Of a DNA stretch of 5,440 nucleotides, positions 1-5,330 are shown in pieces. The DNA is taken from contig CABUUK010000073.1 in the NCBI GenBank assembly GCA_902494765.1, positions 1 through 5,440 on the forward strand, read 5' to 3'. Each line of letters starts with the position of its first letter. The first letter of the stretch is position 1. The position numbers and the translations under genes were made by a program. Under the pieces are notes generated by a model that worked only from the letters and a program-made list of their open reading frames with translations, ran no database searches and was not told where the DNA came from. Origin of the DNA: an uncultured Collinsella sp. Its GTDB lineage: Bacteria; Actinomycetota; Coriobacteriia; Coriobacteriales; Coriobacteriaceae.

Positions 1-19
1 CACCCCACCACTCCACCCC

Positions 20-75
20 CAATATGTTGTAAAACACCCCCGAGCATATGTTCGAAAACACAATATGTTGTGTTT
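20..75 (-). promoter_or_regulatory. Cluster of three operator-like palindromes, including a LexA-box-like site
   Basis: Three palindromic sites share an ATATGTT core. Site A (20–29) reads CAATATGTTG. Site B (41–54) reads CGAGCATATGTTCG. Site C (56–75) has 8-bp perfect arms, AAACACAA and TTGTGTTT, around a TATG centre. Their centres are about 23 and 18 bp apart. Site B differs by one base from CGAACATATGTTCG, which fits the known Gram-positive/actinobacterial LexA consensus CGAAC-N4-GTTCG. Sites A and B are also each preceded by CACCCCC, so the two form an imperfect tandem repeat. No plus-strand gene follows, and the only gene to the right runs toward the sites and ends at 339. The controlled gene is therefore probably leftward and beyond base 1. 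The palindromes are seen directly; binding by LexA is inferred, and another repressor could use them. I could not define a convincing -35/-10 pair. Confidence 0.5.
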
Positions 76-117
76 GCAGCAAAGGCGGGATGCCACCTGT
101 AGAACCACGCCCGCGAA

Positions 118-143
118 CCTCAACCTTCAAGTTGACCTTGAGG
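118..143. repeat. Imperfect inverted repeat, possible operator
   Basis: CCTCAA at 118–123 and TTGAGG at 138–143 are perfect 6-bp arms around a 14-base centre with scattered further symmetry. The outline resembles operators of MerR-family regulators, where such repeats sit between widely spaced promoter boxes. No matching regulator gene or clear promoter is visible, so the role is open. The rest of 76–235 shows no gene, only C-rich plus-strand (G-rich minus-strand) sequence. Confidence 0.25.
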
Positions 144-235
144 CGATTTTTACGTCCCTTTACACACCGTTCACATCGCCCCCAAACTCCCCCACCCACG
201 GTACACACGGCCCACCAACGCGTCGGTGTCTGGCG

Positions 236-303
236 AAAAATGGGACGGGCCCCAGATTGCCCATGTGCGCAAAAGTGCGTCTCGGCAATCTGGGGCCCGT
301 CCC
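236..303 (-). terminator. Long-stem terminator hairpin after xerD
   Basis: The arms 242–261 and 284–303 are perfectly complementary over 20 bp, with a 22-base loop that can pair partly within itself around an AAAA turn (271–274). On the minus strand the stem is followed by A and then five T (240–236), the form of a Rho-independent terminator for the pyrG–xerD transcript, whose last stop codon is 36 bases upstream at 339. The plus strand also has a T-rich tail just after the stem (305–314), so it may stop transcription in both directions. The stem is far longer than most terminators, so a repeat-element origin is possible. Confidence 0.75.
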
Positions 304-308
304 CTTTA

Positions 309-322
309 ATATTTATAAATAT
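309..322. repeat. 14-bp perfect AT palindrome
   Basis: ATATTTATAAATAT is a perfect 14-bp palindrome lying between the xerD stop codon (339–341) and the long hairpin (242–303). It is conspicuously AT-rich in a GC-rich region. It could be part of the plus-strand T-rich tail of the hairpin, a binding site, or chance; nothing nearby decides this. Confidence 0.5.
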
Positions 323-338
323 GCAGGTCAGCGAGGTG

Positions 339-1280
339 CTAGCGATGTGCCAACGGATGCGCCGCCAGATAGACCTCGGTCAGTTGCGTGCGGTCGACAT
401 GCGTGTAGACCTGCGTGGTCGAAATATCGGCATGGCCCAAAATCTCCTGCAGCACACGCAGGTCGGCACCGCCCGCGAGCATGTGGGTGGCAAAGGAGTG
501 GCGCAGGGTGTGGGGATGGAGCCCAACCAGCCCCACCTGGCGCCCATACCGCTCGCATATCGCATGCACGGCCTGGCGCGACAGGCGACGTCCGTTCTTA
601 TTTAAAAAGACCGCCGAGGTCTCCATCCCGTGAGCATGCGCGGCCAGGAGAGTGCGCCCGTCACCTATATAGTGTGTCAGGGCGCGAGCCGCGCTTCCCA
701 CCAACGGGGCCAGACGCTCCTTGGAGCCCTTACCGCGCACCAGGACAAACCCGTCATCAATATGGATATCGCCCACATCGAGCCCAACCAGCTCACTCAC
801 GCGCAAACCGCATCCGTAGAGCACTTCCAAGATGGCATGATCGCGCAGCCCCATCTCGCCCTCGGGAAAGTCTTGATCGAGCAGTGCCGAGACATCCTCC
901 ACCGAAAGGTATTCCGGCAGGCGATCTGCCTTTTTGGGCAGGCGCAACGCCGCCGTCGGGTTTTGGGCCACGGCCCCATCGCGCACCAAAAAGGCATGCA
1001 GACCCTTCACGGCAGCAAGCGCGCGCTCCACCGAGGCGTCGGAATAGCCTCCGTCGCGGCGATCGGCAACAAAGCCCTCCACGACCTGACGGCTCACATC
1101 TTCAAACGACGCAATGTCAGCCCGCTCCAGATAGGCGCAGTACGTCGTCAGGTCACGACGGTAGGCCGCAATCGTATTGCGCGCCAAACCCCGCTCGACC
1201 GCAAGGTAATCGAGATACTCCCCCGCCACCACAGCGAGCGACGAGGGAGTAGCTTCGGTATGTTCTTGGTTCTCCGGCAC
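339..1280 (-). CDS. xerD: Tyrosine recombinase XerD (XerC/XerD family)
   Basis: This site-specific recombinase of 313 aa acts in the cytoplasm, with a XerC-type partner or alone. It resolves chromosome dimers at dif by breaking and rejoining DNA through a 3'-phosphotyrosine. Residues about 14–100 form the N-terminal SAM-like core-binding domain, and about 120–300 the catalytic domain. The full catalytic set is visible: R160 (GCGLRVSEL), K184 (RGKGSKE), H257 and R260 (HPHTLRHSFATHML), H283 (LGHADI) and the nucleophile Y292 (QVYTHV). The length is slightly above the usual ~300 aa. I chose the GTG at 1280 because it follows the pyrG stop by 2 nt and gives a family-sized N-terminus. The same frame is open to 1433, but that would extend into pyrG with non-family residues. 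There is no clear Shine-Dalgarno, so translational coupling to pyrG is likely. In mycobacteria pyrG and xerD are also neighbours, with a NUDIX gene between that is absent here. XerC versus XerD naming is less certain than the family. Confidence 0.9.
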   Translation of the reverse strand: MPENQEHTEATPSSLAVVAGEYLDYLAVERGLARNTIAAYRRDLTTYCAYLERADIASFEDVSRQVVEGFVADRRDGGYSDASVERALAAVKGLHAFLVRDGAVAQNPTAALRLPKKADRLPEYLSVEDVSALLDQDFPEGEMGLRDHAILEVLYGCGLRVSELVGLDVGDIHIDDGFVLVRGKGSKERLAPLVGSAARALTHYIGDGRTLLAAHAHGMETSAVFLNKNGRRLSRQAVHAICERYGRQVGLVGLHPHTLRHSFATHMLAGGADLRVLQEILGHADISTTQVYTHVDRTQLTEVYLAAHPLAHR

Positions 1281-1282
1281 CC

Positions 1283-2944
1283 TTAGTCCGTAGCGAGGTT
1301 CTTGGGCGTCACCTGCAGACGGTCGACACCCTCGTGCTGGCCAATCGAGGCGCGCACGAACTCGCGGAACAGCGGCTGCGGGTTGGTCGGACGGCTCTTG
1401 AACTCGGGATGAGCCTGAGTGGCCACATACCACGGATGTACGTCGCGCGGCAGCTCGACCATCTCGACCAGACGCTCGTCGGGCGAAAGACCCGAGATTA
1501 CCAGACCGGCGTCCTCGAGCTGGTCACGGAAGGCGTTGTTGAACTCAAAACGGTGACGGTGACGCTCGTAGACGAGCTCCTCGCCATAGGCCTCGCGCGC
1601 GAGGGAATCGGCGGCGAGCTTGCACGGATAGGCACCCAGACGCATGGTGCCACCCTTCTCGGTCACGTCCTCCTGCGAGCTCATCAGGTCGATGACACTA
1701 TACGGGCCATCAGGATCGAACTCGGAAGAGCTGGCGCCGGCAAGGCCGACCACGTTGCGGGCAAATTCGCACACGGCCACCTGCATACCCAGGCAAATGC
1801 CCAGATACGGAATCTTGTGCTCGCGGGCGAACTCGGCCGCGAGGATCTTGCCCTCCAGGGCGCGCTTGCCAAAGCCGCCAGGGACCAAGATGCCCGAGGC
1901 GTCACCCAGGACCTCGGAGACGTTCTGCTCGTCGAGGCTCTCGCCATCGACCAGCTGCACGTCAACGTGGCGATCGTAGAACACGCCCGCATGGTGCAGG
2001 GCCTCGATAACCGACAGGTAGGCATCGGGCAGCTGCGTATACTTGCCCACGACGGCGATCTTCACCTTGTCGGCGTGCTGGTTGGCATGGTTCTGCTTGC
2101 GCAGGAACTCGTTCCACTGACTCATGTCGCGCTCACGCGGGTCCAGACCCAGACGCTCGCAAATGCGCAGGTCAAAGTCCTGCTCGGCGAGCAGCTGCGG
2201 AACATCGTAGATGCTCGCGCAGTCCTCGTTGGTAAAGACGCAGTCGGTGTCGACGTCGCAGAAGCTTGCGATCTTGCCGCGGATGGCATCGTCGATATGG
2301 TGATCGGAGCGCAGAACGATAATATCGGGCTGGATGCCAAAGCTGCGGAGCTCCTTGACGGAGTGCTGCGTCGGCTTGGTCTTGACCTCGTGGGCGGCGG
2401 CGATATAGGGAACGAGCGACACGTGGATGTAGCAGACGTTCTCGGGGCCGGCCTCCTTGCGATACTGGCGGATGGCCTCGACAAACGGCTGCGACTCGAT
2501 GTCACCGATGGTGCCGCCCAACTCAGTGATGACCACGTCGGAGCCGGTCTGCTCCTCAATACGACGGAACTTATCCTTAATGGCGTTCGTGACGTGCGGA
2601 ATCACCTGCACGGTGCCGCCCAAAAAGTCACCGCGACGTTCACGGGCGATCAGGCTCTTATAGATGGCACCAGTCGTAAAGTTGGAATCGCGGGTCAGGT
2701 TCTCATCAATAAAGCGCTCGTAGTGGCCCAGGTCCAGATCGGACTCGTAGCCGTCCTCGGTCACAAAGACCTCGCCATGCTGGAACGGGCTCATGGTGCC
2801 GGGGTCGACGTTCAGATACGGGTCGGCCTTTTGCATCGTTACCTTGTAGCCGCGCGACTTGAGCAGACGGCCCAGCGAGGCCGCGGTAATACCCTTGCCC
2901 AGAGACGAAACCACGCCGCCGGTCACGAACACATGCTTGGTCAT
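1283..2944 (-). CDS. pyrG: CTP synthase (glutamine-hydrolysing)
   Basis: PyrG makes CTP from UTP, ATP and glutamine, the last step of de novo pyrimidine nucleotide synthesis, as a cytoplasmic tetramer. The 553-aa product matches the usual ~535–555 aa. The N-terminal synthetase domain (about 1–270) carries the P-loop-like GGVVSSLGKG (9–18), the DPYLNVDPGTMSPFQHGEVFV block's signature residues (41–61), DLDLGHYERF (69–78) and the ELGGTIGDIES segment (141–151) with its metal-binding acidic residue. A linker leads to a class I glutamine amidotransferase domain (about 293–535) with the oxyanion loop PGGFG (355–359), nucleophile C384 in GICLGMQ, and the H512/E514 pair in AHPEF. All key residues are present, so it should be active. 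The ATG at 2944 gives the family-typical N-terminus MTKHVFVTGG. Its ribosome site is modest (AGG, about 11 bases upstream). xerD follows after 2 nt. Transcription probably starts from its own promoter, since a terminator separates it from the upstream gene. Confidence 0.98.
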   Translation of the reverse strand: MTKHVFVTGGVVSSLGKGITAASLGRLLKSRGYKVTMQKADPYLNVDPGTMSPFQHGEVFVTEDGYESDLDLGHYERFIDENLTRDSNFTTGAIYKSLIARERRGDFLGGTVQVIPHVTNAIKDKFRRIEEQTGSDVVITELGGTIGDIESQPFVEAIRQYRKEAGPENVCYIHVSLVPYIAAAHEVKTKPTQHSVKELRSFGIQPDIIVLRSDHHIDDAIRGKIASFCDVDTDCVFTNEDCASIYDVPQLLAEQDFDLRICERLGLDPRERDMSQWNEFLRKQNHANQHADKVKIAVVGKYTQLPDAYLSVIEALHHAGVFYDRHVDVQLVDGESLDEQNVSEVLGDASGILVPGGFGKRALEGKILAAEFAREHKIPYLGICLGMQVAVCEFARNVVGLAGASSSEFDPDGPYSVIDLMSSQEDVTEKGGTMRLGAYPCKLAADSLAREAYGEELVYERHRHRFEFNNAFRDQLEDAGLVISGLSPDERLVEMVELPRDVHPWYVATQAHPEFKSRPTNPQPLFREFVRASIGQHEGVDRLQVTPKNLATD

Positions 2945-2962
2945 ATTGAGTTACCTGCGCTT

Positions 2963-2994
2963 CCCGTAGAAGTTGTCCATACACATCTTACGGG
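2963..2994 (-). other. pyrG: Hairpin in the pyrG 5' leader
   Basis: CCCGTA (minus strand, 2994–2989) and TACGGG (2968–2963) form a 6-bp stem around a 20-base loop, between the predicted pyrG promoter and the start codon. No U-run follows, so it is not a terminator of the kind used in the Bacillus pyrG attenuator. It may be an RNA-level element or chance. Confidence 0.3.
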
Positions 2995-2999
2995 TCTTC

Positions 3000-3031
3000 A
3001 TTGTAATACTCGCGACGCGCGCCGCACACAA
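3000..3031 (-). promoter_or_regulatory. pyrG: Predicted promoter of pyrG–xerD
   Basis: On the minus strand a -35-like TTGTGT (3031–3026) is followed after 17 bases by a -10-like TATTAC (3008–3003). An overlapping TACAAT (3005–3000) is a better -10 match but has a 20-base spacer. The spacer is very GC-rich. The position, roughly 60 bases before the pyrG ATG and downstream of the terminator at 3073–3098, fits. This is a motif match only. Confidence 0.4.
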
Positions 3032-3065
3032 TTTTTCTTACGCGCAATCGCATTTCTCCATCTAG

Positions 3066-3098
3066 AAACAAAACGCCGCCCAGTTGCCCAGGCGGCGT
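3066..3098 (-). terminator. Rho-independent terminator after the winged-helix gene
   Basis: Perfect 8-bp arms, ACGCCGCC and GGCGGCGT (3073–3080 and 3091–3098), enclose a 10-base loop. On the minus strand they are followed by a T-rich run (TTTGTTT). It starts about 25 bases after the stop codon of the small regulator at 3123, separating that gene from pyrG. The plus-strand tail is weaker. Confidence 0.8.
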
Positions 3099-3122
3099 CG
3101 TTTCCACTATGAATGCGCGCCG

Positions 3123-3461
3123 TTATCGATCGGCGACTTCGTCCTTGATCAAGTCCTGCACGAGCATACCGGCACGGATGCCCTCTAGATACCATTCGCC
3201 ACGCTCCGTAAGACAAATACCATTTGCGAGCTGGCCGCCGTCGTCGCTGTAGCGCGAGACGACCTCAATGATGTCTTCGGATTCCAAGCGTTCAATTGCC
3301 GCGCGGGCGCGATACGGAGACACCCCCACACGCTCGGCAAGCGTCTTTCGCGAAAAGCCATAAAATCCGCCGTTGTCTTCGGACTGCTGTGCAATCTCCA
3401 TCAGCACCTGCACCTCGACACGCTTCATATCGTTGACACTCGCACGACCCTTGCCAGCCAT
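3123..3461 (-). CDS. Small winged-helix DNA-binding protein, regulon unknown
   Basis: This 112-aa soluble protein is probably a transcriptional regulator. A helical N-terminal part (about 11–30) leads into a helix-turn-helix: FSRKTLAERVGVSPYRARAA (36–55) followed by IERLESEDIIEVV (56–68). A hydrophilic turn with DDGG (73–76) is followed by a strand and the LTERG motif (84–88), which closes the winged-helix fold in MarR/PadR/GntR-like proteins. A short C-terminal helix (91–107) might support dimerisation. No ligand or catalytic domain and no membrane segment are present. The ATG at 3461 is chosen because a strong GAGGAGG lies 5 bases upstream; the frame is open to 3572 but the extra residues (many Cys, Pro and Gly) look untranslated. 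It stands alone between two hairpins. Its leader holds two inverted repeats that could be autoregulatory operators. I do not recognise the exact family, so no target is proposed. Confidence 0.85.
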   Translation of the reverse strand: MAGKGRASVNDMKRVEVQVLMEIAQQSEDNGGFYGFSRKTLAERVGVSPYRARAAIERLESEDIIEVVSRYSDDGGQLANGICLTERGEWYLEGIRAGMLVQDLIKDEVADR

Positions 3462-3466
3462 GGCAG

Positions 3467-3473
3467 CCTCCTC
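3467..3473 (-). promoter_or_regulatory. Strong ribosome binding site deciding the regulator's start
   Basis: GAGGAGG on the minus strand lies 5 bases before the ATG at 3461. It is the only strong Shine-Dalgarno in the open frame and fixes the start well inside the longest possible reading frame (which begins at 3572). Confidence 0.8.
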
Positions 3474-3480
3474 AAACCGA

Positions 3481-3545
3481 GCACGGGCATCACTTGCACC
3501 GTGCGCGACCGGCACACCCCATGATGGCCGGCAACATCCATCATG
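3481..3545 (-). repeat. Two inverted repeats in the leader of the winged-helix gene
   Basis: CATGATGG (3520–3527) and CCATCATG (3538–3545) are perfect 8-bp arms around 10 bases. GCACGG (3481–3486) and CCGTGC (3499–3504) are perfect 6-bp arms around 12 bases. Both lie between the likely transcription start and the ribosome site of the small DNA-binding protein. They could be operators for autoregulation or form RNA hairpins; the sequence alone does not choose. Confidence 0.5.
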
Positions 3546-3580
3546 CGGCATCCCCGCAAAAGGATGAAACAATTAGGGTT

Positions 3581-3586
3581 ATTGTA
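3581..3586 (-). promoter_or_regulatory. Possible -10 box for the winged-helix gene
   Basis: TACAAT on the minus strand (within GTATACAAT) matches five of six bases of the -10 consensus and lies about 120 bases before the start codon. No good -35 box sits at the expected distance, so the promoter is weakly supported or needs an activator. Confidence 0.35.
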
Positions 3587-3649
3587 TACCGCCCAAATCG
3601 CTTATAGGCAGGTAAACGGGCTAATTTTAGGTTAAACGGTAGCTTTGTT

Positions 3650-3688
3650 GATAAATGGGGCACACCGAATGTATATCCGATGCGCCCC
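3650..3688 (-). terminator. Terminator hairpin after the DUF1846 gene
   Basis: Bases 3657–3688 fold on the minus strand into a stem of about 13 bp with some G–U pairs, closed by GGGGC and GCCCC and capped by a 6-base loop. The stem is followed by ATTTATC, a short imperfect T-rich tail. It begins 22 bases after the stop codon at 3711. It probably ends the DUF1846 transcript, although the weak T-run makes it less certain than the other two terminators. Confidence 0.6.
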
Positions 3689-3710
3689 TTTAAGACCAAT
3701 TTATCCAGGC

Positions 3711-5192
3711 TTAGCGGTGGAAGAAGCCACGGCGCTCGAACTTGGGCTCGCAGCACACGTTGATGCCCAGCTTGCGCAACACCGTCTCGTCCGTCGGCGA
3801 GATGATCACGCTAAAGAATGCATCGCAGCCACGCAGCTGCTCCAGGCCCGAAAGGACGCGGGCCGCCGTCTCGCTCGTTGCCGAGGTGATCGAGAGCGCC
3901 ATAAGCGTCTCGTCGGTGTGCAGGCGCGGGTTCTTGCTACCCAGGAAATGCGTCTTGAGCTTGCTGATAGGCTCGATCGCCTCATCGCTAATGACCTCGA
4001 GTTCAAGGTCAACGCCCGAGACATGCTTAAGTGCATTCATGATGAGCGAGCTCGCGGCGCCCAGGCGCGTGGAAGTCTTGCCGGTCACCACGGAGCCGTC
4101 GGGCATGACCATGGCGCCTACGGGGCCACCCGTCAGCTGCTCCCTGGTAAGAGCGGCCGAGCGTGCCGGCGAGTAGTTCTTGTCGATACCGGCCTTCTTC
4201 ATAATGATCTTGAGACGATCAACCTGCTCATCGCCCACGCCGGTACGGCGCACATTTTCGACCGCGGTAAAGTAGCGGCGGACGATCTCCATCTTGGAAG
4301 CGTCACGGCAGGCATCGTCATCGGTAATGGCAAAACCGACCATATTGACGCCCATGTCCGTGGGGCTCTGGTAGGGGCTCTTGCCCAGGATCTTTTCCAT
4401 CAGAGCACGGACCACTGGGAAGGCCTCGACGTCACGGTTGTAGTTGACCGTGGTCTTGTTGTAGGCCTCCAAGTGGAAGGAGTCGATGATATTGGCATCG
4501 TCAAGGTCGGCCGTGGCGGCCTCATAGGCGATGTTGACCGGATGCGTAAGAGGCAGATTCCAGACCGGGAAAGTCTCGAACTTGGCATAGCCGGCGGCGG
4601 TGCCGTGCTTGTGCTCGTGATAGAGCTGAGACAGGCAGGTGGCGAGCTTGCCCGAGCCAGGGCCGGGAGCGGTGACCACAACGAGCGGACGAGTGGTCTC
4701 GACAAACTCGTTCTTGCCATAGCCGTCGTCGGACACGATCAGGTCGACGTCGTGCGGATAGCCCTCGATGGGATAGTGCAGCTTGGCAGGAATGCCGAGC
4801 GCGTTCAGGCGATTGCGGAACACATCGGCGGCGGGCTGGCCGGCGTACTGGGTGATGACCACGGCCGCGACAGCAAAACCGTTGCCGCGGAACAGGTCGA
4901 CCAGGCGCAAAACGTCCTCGTCATAGGTAATGCCCAGGTCACCGCGAGCCTTGTTCTTCTCGATGTGGTTCGCGTTAATGGCGATGATGACCTCGACGTC
5001 GTCGGCAATGCTCTTGAGCATGCGGAACTTGCTGTCCGGCTCAAAACCCGGCAGCACGCGACTCGCGTGATAGTCGTCAAACAGCTTGCCGCCAAACTCC
5101 AAATACAGCTTGCCGCCAAACTGCGAGATGCGCTCCTTAATATGAGCGGCCTGCAGCTCGATATACTTCGCGTTGTCGAAACCCTGGCGCAT
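3711..5192 (-). CDS. DUF1846 / UPF0371 family protein of unknown function
   Basis: This 493-aa soluble protein belongs to the DUF1846 (UPF0371) family, widespread in Firmicutes and Actinobacteria, with no function known to me. Recognition rests on near-verbatim family blocks: GGKLYLEFGGKLFDDYHASRVLPG as key segments (26–49), ARGDLGITYDEDVLRL (82–97), VITQYAGQPAADVFRNRL (112–129), the glycine-rich VTAPGPGSGKLATC (173–186), YAKFETFPVWNLPL (202–215), TVNYNRD (248–254), ILGKSPYQSPTDMGVNMVGFAI (268–289) and HFLGSKNPRLH (415–425). The Gly-rich loop resembles a nucleotide-binding loop but is not a strict Walker A. The length is normal and the gene intact. The ATG at 5192 is preferred over the one at 5216: GGGAG lies 6 bases before it, and known relatives begin at the matching point. 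It is a single-gene unit with a TATAAT upstream and a hairpin downstream. Family assignment is firm; any reaction would be guesswork. Confidence 0.93.
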   Translation of the reverse strand: MRQGFDNAKYIELQAAHIKERISQFGGKLYLEFGGKLFDDYHASRVLPGFEPDSKFRMLKSIADDVEVIIAINANHIEKNKARGDLGITYDEDVLRLVDLFRGNGFAVAAVVITQYAGQPAADVFRNRLNALGIPAKLHYPIEGYPHDVDLIVSDDGYGKNEFVETTRPLVVVTAPGPGSGKLATCLSQLYHEHKHGTAAGYAKFETFPVWNLPLTHPVNIAYEAATADLDDANIIDSFHLEAYNKTTVNYNRDVEAFPVVRALMEKILGKSPYQSPTDMGVNMVGFAITDDDACRDASKMEIVRRYFTAVENVRRTGVGDEQVDRLKIIMKKAGIDKNYSPARSAALTREQLTGGPVGAMVMPDGSVVTGKTSTRLGAASSLIMNALKHVSGVDLELEVISDEAIEPISKLKTHFLGSKNPRLHTDETLMALSITSATSETAARVLSGLEQLRGCDAFFSVIISPTDETVLRKLGINVCCEPKFERRGFFHR

Positions 5193-5198
5193 ATATGG

Positions 5199-5203
5199 CT
5201 CCC
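5199..5203 (-). promoter_or_regulatory. Ribosome binding site selecting the inner start of the DUF1846 gene
   Basis: GGGAG on the minus strand lies 6 bases before the ATG at 5192. No such site precedes the in-frame ATG at 5216, so the protein most likely starts MRQGFDNAKY. Confidence 0.7.
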
Positions 5204-5231
5204 GTCCCGTTTCCATTTAATGTTCTAGGCG

Positions 5232-5237
5232 ATTATA
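5232..5237 (-). promoter_or_regulatory. -10 box of the DUF1846 gene
   Basis: A perfect TATAAT on the minus strand lies 39 bases before the chosen start codon, leaving a short leader that contains the ribosome site. The -35 region is poor: TTGGAT exists but with a spacer of 21 bases. The candidate mobile element end is about 95 bases further upstream, so the core promoter appears intact. Confidence 0.55.
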
Positions 5238-5330
5238 ACGGAGCCCGCCCTCCCCGATATCCAAACCATCAACAGGCACCAACCAAACACGCCATCAATA
5301 AGTTGCGGTGAAATAGTTCCCGTTTGGGGG

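Noticed and set aside
84..114. Possible tRNA or structured RNA (GGTTC and GCGGG/CCCGC pairing)
   Set aside because: Only a 5-bp stem with a long loop can be formed; no cloverleaf, anticodon arm or CCA end is present.
48..1252. Plus-strand frames (48–605, 65–1252, 630–1286) opposite xerD and its downstream region
   Set aside because: The products are Arg/Pro/His-rich shadow translations running through the xerD terminator hairpin and the operator cluster. They have no domains, and xerD with all catalytic residues lies on the other strand.
1281..1433. N-terminal extension of XerD into pyrG
   Set aside because: The extra 51 residues overlap the pyrG C-terminus and do not resemble the XerD N-terminus; the GTG at 1280 gives a normal-length protein.
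2706..2984. A minus-strand frame starting in the pyrG leader (ATG 2984), considered as a leader peptide or upstream gene
   Set aside because: It runs far into pyrG in another frame, lacks a ribosome site, and its translation is typical GC-rich shadow sequence.
1334..3112. A 592-codon open plus-strand frame opposite pyrG
   Set aside because: It is antiparallel to a clearly recognised CTP synthase and arises from GC-rich codon bias. Its product is low-complexity (Ala, Leu, Gly, Val, Asp rich) with no recognisable domain, and there is no matching promoter or operon.
3462..3572. N-terminal extension of the winged-helix protein to an ATG at 3572
   Set aside because: There is no good ribosome site there, the added residues look like untranslated leader, and a near-ideal GAGGAGG precedes the ATG at 3461.
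3645..5228. A 527-codon open plus-strand frame opposite the DUF1846 gene
   Set aside because: It is again a mirror of a conserved minus-strand gene, with repetitive Val/Ala/Asp/His-rich translation and no family resemblance.
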